Shown here: piece by piece, positions 54,152 to 63,200 of the stretch | Position numbering within the stretch: position 1 is the first letter of the stretch | How the letters are laid out: every line of letters begins with the position of its first letter | Assembly: GCF_900608595.1 (NCBI RefSeq) | Contig: NZ_UWYY01000002.1 | Span: 328,010-392,009, forward strand | Origin: Promicromonospora panici | GTDB lineage: Bacteria; Actinomycetota; Actinomycetes; Actinomycetales; Cellulomonadaceae | Length of the DNA stretch: 64,000 bases | Direction: 5' to 3' | Position numbers and translations under genes: made by a program | Notes under the pieces: model-generated | Seen by the model: only the letters and a program-made list of their open reading frames with translations | Database searches by the model: none | What the model was told of the DNA's origin: nothing

Positions 54152-54733
54152 TCAGGGCTCTTCCGAGCGGAGGCGGGGCTCCGTGCGATTGGTTGGGTTG
54201 ACGCCCGACTTGTCCTTGTAGAACTCCCGGATGATGTCCATGTCGGCGCGGACGTCGCCCGTGAGCTGGATGCTCGGCCCGAGGCCCGCGACCTTGGCGA
54301 CCCCGTCGACGTAGCCCAGCGTCACCGGAAAGCCGGACTTCAGCGCGATGCGGTAGAAGCCCGACTTCCAGTAGCCGGACCCGCCGCCGCGCGTGCCCTC
54401 CGGTGTCACGACGAGGTGGAACTCCTCGCCCCGGCCGACGGCGGCGAGGATCTCGTCGACGATGCTGGCCGGGTCGTTCCGGTCGACGGGGATGCCGCCC
54501 AGCGACCGCATGAGGCCCGCCATCGGCCCCTTGAACCAGGAGTCCTTGATGAGGAACCGGATCTTGATGTCCATCTCGAACGCGAGGGCCAGCATGAGGA
54601 AGAAGTCCGTGTTGGACGTGTGCGGCGCGCCGATGAACACCGTGGGCCGGGTCGGGGCGGGCGCCGAGCGCATCCGGTAGCCGGTGACGGCCCAGATCAG
54701 TCGTGCGACGGCCCGGCGGATGGTGCGTGACAT
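54152..54733 (-). CDS. 1-acylglycerol-3-phosphate acyltransferase-like protein
   Basis: 193 residues. PlsC-type motifs: catalytic HX4D as HTSNTD (His38 to Asp43) in FIGAPHTSNTDFF, GGIPVDRND, and PEGTR in VVTPEGTRGGG. It is shorter than PlsC and resembles the cytosolic or membrane-peripheral group that acylates unusual acceptors. The C-terminus carries VNPTNRTEPRLRSEEP. Acceptor unknown. It starts about 80 bases after the reductase gene on the same strand. Confidence 0.83.
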   Translation of the reverse strand: MSRTIRRAVARLIWAVTGYRMRSAPAPTRPTVFIGAPHTSNTDFFLMLALAFEMDIKIRFLIKDSWFKGPMAGLMRSLGGIPVDRNDPASIVDEILAAVGRGEEFHLVVTPEGTRGGGSGYWKSGFYRIALKSGFPVTLGYVDGVAKVAGLGPSIQLTGDVRADMDIIREFYKDKSGVNPTNRTEPRLRSEEP

Positions 54734-54816
54734 CGTCGTCCTCGAGTTCAGGGGTGGATCAGGTGCGAGCTGGCGAAAAATCGCAGAATCTCAATTCTGA
54801 CAGAACTTCGTCAGGC

Positions 54817-56106
54817 TCAACGACCTGCCAGGGCGCCTGGTGCCCGGCGCCGCAGCAGCGGGCGCAGGCTGTTCGCAGCCAGCCGCAGCAGGCCGCGCGA
54901 GCCCGCCGACTGCTCGTCGAACAGCATGAGCGCCACGTGCGCCATCGCATCGTCGGAGGCGGCGACCGCACGGGTCGCGACGCCGGCCCAGACCTTGGAC
55001 CGCATGAGCTGCTGGGCCAGGTAGCACTCGCGGAAGTGCCGCCCGAACCGGCTCCGGTGCGCCTGCTCGAACCCGGCCAGGGCCGCCGGAAGACCCTCGC
55101 CCCGCCAGGCCGTCCCCGCCCGTTCCAGCGCCCCGAGGTGCTCGGCGAGCTGCACCCCGGCGGCCATGCCGTAGAAGATCCCCTCACCGCTCAGCGGGTT
55201 GATCATCGCGGCGGCGTCCCCGAGCAGCACCGCCGCGTGCCCCGACGCCGTCATCGGGGTGCGCGCGGCGGCGTGCGGGAGCTGGTGCGCGGCCACCCGC
55301 TCCACCCCCGACACCGCGAAGCCGCGGCGCTCCAGGTCCTCGACGTACAGGTCGAACAGGTCGCGCAGCTTGCGGCCGTGCCGCTCGGTCTGGCGCTTGA
55401 GGTGGGTCACCGGGATGCCGACGCCGAGGTTCGCGCCGTCGTCGGGCAGCGGGAAGACCCAGCCGTAGACCGGCAGGAGCGACTCCAGGAAGTCGAACCG
55501 GAGCGTGTCGCTCACCGGCTTGTCCGGGTGGGTCACCTTCCCGTACGCGCGCATGGCGATATGGGTGTGCCGCATCGCCGGCCGCTCCAGGCCCATAGCG
55601 CGCCGCACCCCGGAGTAGGCGCCGTCCGCGCCGATCACCAGGTCGAACGTGGCGTCGCCGTCGGACAGGACGGCCCGTTCGCCGGCACCTGTCGCAACCG
55701 GCGACATGCCCTCGAACGAGACGCCCTCGCGGACCTCCGCTCGTGAGTCCCGGGCCGCACCCAGCAGCAGGTCGTCCAGCGCGAGCCGCGGCGTGACGTA
55801 CCCGGCGAGGTCGCGCCCCTCCATGATCGGGCCGCGCGCGAGCGCCTCCACCCCGCCGGGGCCGCTGATGGCCACCGACATCGGCATGTGGAACTCCCGC
55901 AGCAGGTCCGACAGGCCGAGCCCGTCCAGCACCCTGCGGGCGCCCGGGCCCAGCCCGTCCCCGCAGGTCTTGTCGCGCGGGAACGTGGCCTTGTCGACCA
56001 GCGTCACGTGGGCGTCGGGCAGCTCGCGCCGCAGGGCGATCGCCGTCGCGGTGCCGGTGGGACCGCCGCCCACGACGAGGATCCGGGGTGCGTTGTTGCC
56101 GGTCAC
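54817..56106 (-). CDS. Geranylgeranyl-reductase-family FAD oxidoreductase
   Basis: 429 residues. FAD motif ILVVGGGPTGTATAIALRRELPDAHVTLVDKATFPRDKTCGDGLGPGARRVLDGLGL, with the PRDKxCGDG signature of the geranylgeranyl reductase family. Then LVIGADGAYSGVRRAMGL and AAVLLGDAAAMINPLSGEGIFYGMAAGVQLAEHL. In actinobacteria such enzymes reduce isoprenoid chains of menaquinone or lipids; the exact substrate is unknown. Confidence 0.9.
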   Translation of the reverse strand: MTGNNAPRILVVGGGPTGTATAIALRRELPDAHVTLVDKATFPRDKTCGDGLGPGARRVLDGLGLSDLLREFHMPMSVAISGPGGVEALARGPIMEGRDLAGYVTPRLALDDLLLGAARDSRAEVREGVSFEGMSPVATGAGERAVLSDGDATFDLVIGADGAYSGVRRAMGLERPAMRHTHIAMRAYGKVTHPDKPVSDTLRFDFLESLLPVYGWVFPLPDDGANLGVGIPVTHLKRQTERHGRKLRDLFDLYVEDLERRGFAVSGVERVAAHQLPHAAARTPMTASGHAAVLLGDAAAMINPLSGEGIFYGMAAGVQLAEHLGALERAGTAWRGEGLPAALAGFEQAHRSRFGRHFRECYLAQQLMRSKVWAGVATRAVAASDDAMAHVALMLFDEQSAGSRGLLRLAANSLRPLLRRRAPGALAGR

Positions 56107-56157
56107 GCCGTCGACACTAGACCTGCGCCGACGAGCGGGCCAAAGCAGGCGACCAGG

Positions 56158-56556
56158 TCAGCGCCGGGGCTTGCGGTTCGGCGTCACGTCCTCGGCGGTG
56201 CCCGGGATCACCTTGCCCGACGGCGCCCGGCCCGGCGCCGCGGTGTCCGACGGCGGTGCACCCGCAGCAGTGCCGCCCGGCGACGACGTCCCCGTGGCAC
56301 CCGACCCCTTGGTGCCCGCATCCCCCGCCGTACCCGGAACGGGCCGATGCTTGCGGAACCGCTGCACCGCCTTGTAGAGCGTGACGCCGGCGATGATGAT
56401 CGCTATCGCGTCGTCGCCCAGGCCGAGCGGACCCAGCACGCCCTCCGACAGAAGGTCGATCGGGCTGGCCACGTAGCCGGCGCCCGCGATGAACGTGAGG
56501 ATCTCCTGCCAGGTGAACTTCCTGGGATCCTTGCCCCTCTTGTTTTCCTCGCCCAT
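56158..56556 (-). CDS. DUF1232-like protein with low-complexity tail
   Basis: 132 residues from ATG 56556. Residues about 15-55 (WQEILTFIAGAGYVASPIDLLSEGVLGPLGLGDDAIAIIIAGVTLYKAVQRF) match DUF1232, a short membrane-associated segment with the PIDLLSE motif. The tail is rich in Gly, Pro, Ala and Ser. Function unknown. The upstream gap to the YdcF gene holds a 15-bp hairpin. Confidence 0.75.
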   Translation of the reverse strand: MGEENKRGKDPRKFTWQEILTFIAGAGYVASPIDLLSEGVLGPLGLGDDAIAIIIAGVTLYKAVQRFRKHRPVPGTAGDAGTKGSGATGTSSPGGTAAGAPPSDTAAPGRAPSGKVIPGTAEDVTPNRKPRR

Positions 56557-56573
56557 GCCCGGAACGTAACGGA

Positions 56574-56613
56574 GAACCGGGCGACTCGCCAGGATGTACG
56601 AGTCGCCCGGTTC
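56574..56613. terminator. 15-bp perfect hairpin behind the YdcF-like gene
   Basis: GAACCGGGCGACTCG (56574-56588) and its exact complement at 56599-56613 enclose a 10-base loop. On the minus strand it follows the YdcF-like stop codon by about 25 bases and precedes the DUF1232 gene, so it is a likely terminator between them. Confidence 0.7.
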
Positions 56614-56637
56614 GTCAATCTGACGCAAGGACCCGGG

Positions 56638-57321
56638 TCACACGTCGATCGGACGGCGGTCCTGCACCAGTCTCGACGTGTACCCGGCCGTCACGAGCCG
56701 GTCGAAGGCGCCCACGACATCGTCCGGCACGTCCTCCTCGTGGGTGATGAAACCCAGGTCGGCGTACAGCGAGAGGCGCTGCGTCTCGCCGACGAGCATG
56801 TCCACCACCCGGTCGGCGTCGCCGATCGTCTCGACGTACGCGTCGAGCTCCAGGGGCCGGGACACGCACAGCACGTCGACGTCCGGCCACACGACGCGGC
56901 ACGTCGCGAACGCGCGCCGCTGCTGGTAGGGGTGGGAGACGAGCAGCACCGAGGACGGCTCGATCTGGTGCTCGGCGAGCATCTTGCGGCTGTACTCGAG
57001 GTTCTCGCTCGTGTTGGTGGCGGCCGGCTCGACGAGCACGGCGTCGTCGGGCACACCACGGGCGATGGCGTGGTCGCGGTAGCCGAAGGCCTCCCCCTCG
57101 GGGAACGCGTCGACGGTGGTGGGGGCGTTGGCCCCCGTGAAGACGATCTGCCGGAACAAGCCTTCGAGGTAGAGGTCGGCCGTGTAGTCGGCGACACCCA
57201 GGTCGTGGCCGCCCAGGCCGATACAGACGTCGACCGGCCGCGGCTCGTGCTGCAGGTCGTGGAACGACCACAGTGTCTCTACGTCCTCCCGCACTTCGGC
57301 GGGGATCATGACGTTCGGCAT
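56638..57321 (-). CDS. YdcF/ElyC-like DUF218 protein
   Basis: 227 residues. DUF218 pattern: VDVCIGLGGHDLGVADYTADLYLEGLFRQIVFTG, FGYRDHAIARGVPDDAVLVEPAATNTSENLEYSRKML, SVLLVSHPYQQRRAFATCRVVWPDVDVLCVSRP. No membrane segment is present, unlike SanA/ElyC, so it is a soluble YdcF type. YdcF binds S-adenosylmethionine; the reaction is unknown. Confidence 0.87.
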   Translation of the reverse strand: MPNVMIPAEVREDVETLWSFHDLQHEPRPVDVCIGLGGHDLGVADYTADLYLEGLFRQIVFTGANAPTTVDAFPEGEAFGYRDHAIARGVPDDAVLVEPAATNTSENLEYSRKMLAEHQIEPSSVLLVSHPYQQRRAFATCRVVWPDVDVLCVSRPLELDAYVETIGDADRVVDMLVGETQRLSLYADLGFITHEEDVPDDVVGAFDRLVTAGYTSRLVQDRRPIDV

Positions 57322-57511
57322 ATGACGACCATATTGCTCAGGGGAATCACGGGCACAACCTGAGTGTGGGTACGCGCCAGGATTCCACGGTAATTGCGTG
57401 CAATGTCACAACCCGCGAGAACGCGCGACCAGCGCCTTCTCCCCGTGTTCTCGCGCCCCCTGCGCACACATCCCATACGGAGACAAGGTAGCGGACATCG
57501 ACGAACGTGCC

Positions 57512-57829
57512 CTAGCGCTCGCTGTCATCCTCACCGTCCCCCTCGCCGGCTCCCTCACCGGCGCCGACGCCGACGATGTGGTCCTCGAGCTTGCCCGAGA
57601 ACAGGTCGTAGTACTGCAGGTGCAGGTGGTATCCGGCCCCCAGCGCGATGCGCCGGATCATTCCGAGCGTGGGCTCGATCTGCCCCGACTCGATACGGCT
57701 GATCGTCGACGTGGGGACGCCGGCCAGCACTGCCAGGGAAGTCATGCTGAGCTGTCGCTCGGCTCTGATCCTGACAACGATCTGGGCTGCGGTCGTGAGC
57801 AAGGCGCCCTCCCGTCGACGCTCGGCCAT
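57512..57829 (-). CDS. XRE-family DNA-binding protein next to the Wadjet genes
   Basis: 105 residues from ATG 57829 (GTG 57850 also possible; neither has a good ribosome site). HTH: IVVRIRAERQLSMTSLAVLAGVPTSTISRIESGQIEPTLGMIRRIALGAGYHLHLQYYDL. The acidic Gly/Glu tail (GVGAGEGAGEGDGEDDSER) is disordered. It is divergent from jetA across a 179-base gap with a large hairpin, so it may regulate jetABC; this is positional inference. Confidence 0.8.
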   Translation of the reverse strand: MAERRREGALLTTAAQIVVRIRAERQLSMTSLAVLAGVPTSTISRIESGQIEPTLGMIRRIALGAGYHLHLQYYDLFSGKLEDHIVGVGAGEGAGEGDGEDDSER

Positions 57830-57851
57830 CAAGAACGTGCCATGACGCACG

Positions 57852-57897
57852 ACAGGGCTCGCCGGAAAATGAAGATCTGTTTTCCGGCAAGCCCTGT
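57852..57897. promoter_or_regulatory. 18-bp inverted repeat between the XRE gene and jetA
   Basis: Arms 57852-57869 (ACAGGGCTCGCCGGAAAA) and 57880-57897 match except for one position, around a 10-base loop. The arms meet in AAAA and TTTT. It is in a divergent gap, not at a gene end, so a binding site for the XRE protein or a leader attenuator for jetA is likelier than a terminator for known genes. On the minus strand it lies directly upstream of the XRE start. Confidence 0.55.
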
Positions 57898-58007
57898 GAG
57901 CCTGACTCTATACGTCTATGTCCGTCCCGGCTCATCGACAGGCCATGTGTCGCATGTTTCCTCCGGGGGTGCCACACCGACACGTTGGCCTACTACTCTC
58001 AGCCACC

Positions 58008-59525
58008 ATGGGTACTGCGAGCTCACCGGGTGACGCCGCCGGACCCCGGCAGGCCGCCGGGAACGGCTCGGGTCGCCGCGGCCAGGCGGCGCGCGGCGTG
58101 CGCGCCCTTCTCCAGGAGCACCCCGCATGGGTGCTGCTGCGGTCACGGAACGCCGCGGCCGCCGTCGTGCTGCTGGACCGCAACCTCGGCGCGTCCCGCC
58201 GCCGGCTGCCGGTGGAGCAGCTCGCCGACCGGATCGACGACGACCTGCCCGAGCTGCGCCGCGCGGGCTTCGAGCTGCCCTACTCCGGCTACTTCTACGT
58301 CTCCGAGTGGATCGACGAGGGCGTGCTGGTGCGCCGCCGCGTCCCGCAGGCCGCGGGCGAGACGGGCACGGAGACCGTCGAGCTGTCCGACGGCGCCCTG
58401 CTCGCCATCCGCTTCGTCTCCCGGCTGAGCAAACCCCACCCGGCCGTGACGCCGTCCCGGCTGGGCGCGGTGCTCGACGGCCTGCACTCCCTCGCGGACG
58501 AGGCCGATCCCGACCCGGAGACCCGCCTCGCCTCCCTGCTGGAGCAGCGCGCCGCCCTCGACGCCAGGATCGAGCGTGCCCGGCGCGGTGACGACGACGC
58601 CCTGCCGCCGGACGCCGCCGCCGAGCGCGCCCGCGAGATCCTCGCCCTGGCCGGTGACATCCCCGCCGACCTGGCCCGGGTGCGCACCGAGCTGGAGCGC
58701 ACCGACCGGGAGCTGCGGCGCCGCCTCCTGGAGTCCGACGGCTCGCGCGACACGTTCCTCGACGACATCTACCGCGGCGTCGACCACCTCGCCGAGTCCG
58801 AGGCGGGGCGCGGCCTGGTCGCGTTCCGCGACCTGCTGCGCCAGGCGGAGCACACGGCGCAGAACGACGTGGGCCGCGTGCTCGACTCCGTCCACCTGGC
58901 GCCCGGCGAGGCGTCCGCACTGCGCCGCCTGCTGCCCACGCTGCAGGACGCCGCCGACGAGCTCACCGACACCATGGCCGGCCTGCGCCGGGCCCTGCAG
59001 CGCATGGTGCGCTCGGGCGAGCTGCCCGCCGAGCGCGCGCTGCGGCGTCTGCTCGGCGAGGCGCAGGACGCCGCCCTCGCGATCGCGCCCGACGTCGCAC
59101 CGGGCGCCGAGGTGCGCCTCACGCTGTCCGTCGGCACGGTCGCCCCGCGGTCCGTGGGCGGTTTCGTCCCGCACAACCCCGGCGGGGAGGACGCCGAGGC
59201 GTCGGCCGCCGCGCCCGCCCTGCCGCCCAGAGCCGTCTCGCTCACGGCCCTGCGCGCCATGGCCCGTGACTCCGAGATCGACGTGGACGAGCTGCGCGGA
59301 CACGTGAACGAACGGGTCGGGGCCGTCGGCCGCGCCACCGTCGCGTCGGTGCTCGCCGCGCACCCCGCGACCCAGGGCGCTGCGAGCGTGGTCGGCCTGC
59401 TGACGCTCGCCGAGCAGCACGGCGTGCTCACCGGCAAGAGCGAAGACGTGAACTGGCGGTCCTCGCGCGGCGTCGCACGGCGGGCCGTACTCCCCCAGAA
59501 CCAGTTCGAGGAGCAAGTCCCGTGA
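58008..59525 (+). CDS. jetA: Wadjet protein JetA (DUF3375, MksF/MukF-like kleisin)
   Basis: 505 residues from ATG 58008. DUF3375 features: AARGVRALLQEHPAWVLLRSRNAAAAVVLLDRNLG, LPVEQLADRIDDDLPELRRAG, YVSEWIDEGVLVRRR, and SDGALLAIRFVSRL. It is the kleisin-like subunit bridging the JetC heads in a condensin-like complex that recognises and, with JetD, cuts small circular DNA such as plasmids. Its stop overlaps jetB (GTGA). Confidence 0.9.
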   Translation: MGTASSPGDAAGPRQAAGNGSGRRGQAARGVRALLQEHPAWVLLRSRNAAAAVVLLDRNLGASRRRLPVEQLADRIDDDLPELRRAGFELPYSGYFYVSEWIDEGVLVRRRVPQAAGETGTETVELSDGALLAIRFVSRLSKPHPAVTPSRLGAVLDGLHSLADEADPDPETRLASLLEQRAALDARIERARRGDDDALPPDAAAERAREILALAGDIPADLARVRTELERTDRELRRRLLESDGSRDTFLDDIYRGVDHLAESEAGRGLVAFRDLLRQAEHTAQNDVGRVLDSVHLAPGEASALRRLLPTLQDAADELTDTMAGLRRALQRMVRSGELPAERALRRLLGEAQDAALAIAPDVAPGAEVRLTLSVGTVAPRSVGGFVPHNPGGEDAEASAAAPALPPRAVSLTALRAMARDSEIDVDELRGHVNERVGAVGRATVASVLAAHPATQGAASVVGLLTLAEQHGVLTGKSEDVNWRSSRGVARRAVLPQNQFEEQVP

Positions 59526-60220
59526 CAGAACCCGACCTGACAGGATCCGACCGCACAGACCTCCGCACCGCGCGCCCCGGACGACCGGCGGGCGGCGGCG
59601 CGCCGTCCGCGCCGTCGGGCAGGGCGACCGGGCAGGAGCCCGACGAGAGCGCCCGCCTCTGGCCGGACGACCACGGCACGCTGCCGGCGACCGCCCGCCT
59701 CGCGCTGGCCCGGCTCGTGCGCGGCCCCTACCTCGCGGCGGAGTCCGACCCGGACACGTGGCGCGCGCTCCTGACGAACGAGGACGTCGTACGCGAGCGC
59801 CTCGCCGACCTGTACCTCGACCTGGTTGTCGACGCCGACGCGCAGGTCGCGTTCGTACGGGACGTGCCGGCGCGGGACGCCCCGCAGGTGGTGCGCGAGG
59901 TGGCGCTGACGTTCCTGGACACGGCCCTGCTGCTGCACCTGCGTGGCCTGCTGCTCGACTCGGCGGACGGGCGCGTGGCGGTCAGCCGGGACGAGGCCGC
60001 CGACCACCTCGGCGTGTACCGGCGGCGGGGCGGCGGTTCGCCGATGGACTTCAGCCGGCAGCTGGACGCGACGTGGGCGCGGCTGATCGAGTCAGGCATG
60101 CTGGAGCCGCTCAGCGGGGACCGGTGCATGGTCTCGCCCGTGCTGCGGACGGTGTTCGGCGCGGACCAGGTCGCGGCGCTGAGCGCCGAGTACGCACGAC
60201 TGGCGAAGGAGAGCGCATGA
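59522..60220 (+). CDS. jetB: Wadjet protein JetB (DUF4194, MksE/MukE-like)
   Basis: 232 residues from GTG 59522. Residues 1-50 are low-complexity (RPGRPAGGGAPSAPSGRATGQ). Winged-helix DUF4194 part: LARLVRGPYLAAESDPDTWRALLTNEDVVRERLADLYLDLVVD, VRDVPARDAPQVVREVALTFLDTALLLHLRG, and DFSRQLDATWARLIESGMLEPLSGDRCMVSPVLRTVFG. It binds the kleisin JetA. ATGA overlap with jetC. Confidence 0.9.
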   Translation: MTEPDLTGSDRTDLRTARPGRPAGGGAPSAPSGRATGQEPDESARLWPDDHGTLPATARLALARLVRGPYLAAESDPDTWRALLTNEDVVRERLADLYLDLVVDADAQVAFVRDVPARDAPQVVREVALTFLDTALLLHLRGLLLDSADGRVAVSRDEAADHLGVYRRRGGGSPMDFSRQLDATWARLIESGMLEPLSGDRCMVSPVLRTVFGADQVAALSAEYARLAKESA

Positions 60221-63200
60221 ACACGCCCCACCCCGGACAGTGGCGCCTCGCGCGCATCGAGCTCGTCAACTGGGGCACGTTCTCCGGGCACCATGTCGTG
60301 CCGGTGCCGCGGGAGGGCTTCCTTCTCACGGGGCACTCGGGTTCGGGCAAGTCGTCGCTGGTCGATGCCGTCGCCGCGGTCCTGACCCCGCCGGAGCAGC
60401 TGCGGTTCAACGTTGCCGCCGCGGGGACCGGCGCCACCGAGCGTGAGGCGGGCGACCGGGACGTCGTCTCGTACGCTCGCGGCGCGTGGCGGCACCGCAC
60501 GGACGAGAGCACCGGGGAGGTCGTGGCCGACCACCTGCGCCCGGGCGCCACCTGGTCGGGCGTGCTGCTGCGGTACTCGAACGGCACGGACGCACCGGAC
60601 GGTGTCGTGACGCTGGTGCGGCTGTTCCACCTGACGCGCGGCTCGTCGACGCCGGCGATGCTGCACGTGGTGGTGCCGGGCGAGGCCGGGCTGCTGGACT
60701 TCGAGCGGTACGTCCGCTCCGGGCCGGACGTCGCGGGCGTGACCTCCGCCTGGCCGGACGCGACGGTGAGCGAGCGGCACGGGCCGTTCGCCGCGGCGTT
60801 CACGCAGGCGCTGGGGATCGGCTCGGAGCAGGCCCTGGTGCTGCTGCACCGCACCCAGTCGGCGAAGAACCTGGGCAGCCTGGACGACCTGTTCCGCGGG
60901 CACATGCTGGACGAGCCGAGCACGTTCGAGCTGGCGGCCGAGGCCGTCAACCAGTTCGCGGACGTGGCCCGCGCCTACGCGGACATCGAGACGTCGCGCC
61001 GGCAGATCGAGCACCTGAGCCGGCTCGCGACCCTGACCAAGGCGTACGACGAGGGCTCGGCGGCCGGGGTACGTGCCGCGACCCTGCGCGGTTCGCTGGA
61101 GACGTTCAAGGACGCGTGGAAGCTCGACCTCGCGCACGGCGCGCTGGCGGACGCGCGAGCGGCCGAGGACCGCGCGCAGCACCACCGCCAGGCGGCGGAC
61201 ACCGAGGTCGACGTCGCAGCGAACACGCACCAGCAGGCCGTCAACGTGCTGGGCGCGCGGGGCGGGCAGGCCCTGGCCACGCAGGCCGACCGCCTGCAGC
61301 GGGCCGGGGAGATCGCCGCCCTGGTCCGCACGCGGCGCGGGGAGCTCGCCACCGACCTGGAGTCGGTCGGCATGAACATGCCCGAGACGTTCGCGGAGTT
61401 CGCGGCGCTCAAGGAGAAGGCCCGGTGGGAGCTCGGCGGCGCGAAGCCGCTGACCACCGGCTCGGTCCCGTCGCTCACGGGCGCGCTGGCCGCCGTCTCG
61501 GCGAGCCAGGTGCCGGACGTCTCGACGGGTGCCGTGCCGTCGGTCGCCACGGGCGCGCAGCCGTCGGTCGCGACGGGCGCGCAGCCGTCGGTCGGCACGG
61601 GCGCCGTCGCCACCGTGGGACGGTCCAGGGCCCCCGAGGCGCTCGACGCGAACATCCGGGAGGCGCTGGCGGGGCGCTCCGCCGTCGGGCAGCGGCACGA
61701 AGCCGTCGCCACGCGGATCCAGGCCGTCCGGCAGACCCAGACGAACGTGCCGGCCGAGCTCGCGGAGGCCCGGCGTGCCGTGGCGGAGGCCGCGGGGCTG
61801 GACGTCTCCGTCCTGCCGTTCGCCGCCGAGCTGCTGCGCGTCCGGGAGGAGGACGCCGAGTGGCGCCCCGCCATCGAGGCGGTCCTGCGGCCGCTGGCCA
61901 CGCTCGTGCTCGTGGCGCCGGCGCACCGGGCCGCCGTCGCGAGCGCGGTGGAGGCCGGGCCGGGCCTGCGCTACCGCGTGGTCGGCGTGCGCAACGACGC
62001 GCCCCGGTCCACTGAGGACGCATCCCTCGTGCACAAGGTCGAGGTGAAGGACGCTCCGATGTCGGGCTGGCTGCACCGCCGCCTCTCCGAGCAGTACGAC
62101 TACCTGTGTGTCGACGACGCCTCGGGGCTCGACCTGCACGAGCGGGCGATGACCCGCGACGGTCTGGTCAAGCACGGGCCCGAGGAGATCGAGCAGCCGC
62201 AGCTGCCCGGCGTCGAGGACTGGGCACTCGGCTGGGACGCCGACGACCGGCTCGACCAGCTCCTGGAGCTGGCGCGCGAGACCCAGGCCCGGCTCGCCGA
62301 GGCGGACGCCGCAGTGGCTGACGCCGTCGCCCAGCAGCGGGAGGCCGTGCGCCGCCAGCTCACGCTGCGGCACGTGGCCCGCCGCGAGTGGCGCGAGGTC
62401 GACATCGAGACCGCCGAGGCCGACCTGACCGACGCGCAGGCGTCGTTCGACCGGCTGCTCGACGGCACGATGGACCTGCTGCAGGCGTCCCAGGACGTCG
62501 CGGCGGCCGAGACGCGCCTCGACCAGGCCCGGGCCGCCGCCGCCGAGGCCGCCGACACCCTCGCCGAGGCCCGCGCCCACCGCCGCTCCCTGGAACGCGT
62601 GGTCGCAGAGCTCGGGGACGCCCCGACGAACGCGATCCCGCTCGCGCACCGCGAGGAGCTGGAGAAGCGGTACGCGGCCGTCCGCAAGACCGTGACGCAC
62701 GAGGTGATCGACGACGTCTCGCTGACGGTGTCCCGCACGCTGGACGCTGAGCGCGAGGCCGGGCTGCGTACCTCGGGCGCTGCGGAGCGGGAGATCGTCG
62801 GACTGCTGTCCGAGTTCCGCCGCCGCTGGCCCGCCATCACACGTGACCTCACGACGCAGGTCAGCGACCGGTCCCGGTATCTCGAGGTGCTGGAGCGCAT
62901 CCGCACGTCCCGGCTGCCGGAGCAGGAGGCCCGGTTCTCCGACCTGCTCACCGACCAGGCGCGGCGCGCGCTGCGCAAGCTCGCGGCTGAGATCCGGCAG
63001 GCGCCGGCGGCCATCCGCGAGCGGATCGTCGGGGTCAACTCCTCCCTGCGCCGCTCCCCGTTCGACACCGACCGGTTCCTCGAGATCCGCGTCAAGGAAC
63101 GCCGGCCGGCCGCCGTCGAGGAGTTCCTCGCGACCCTCGACCTGCTGACCGGCGACGCCGAGCCCGAGTACGAGGTCCTGGAGCGGCTGGTCCGCCGGCT

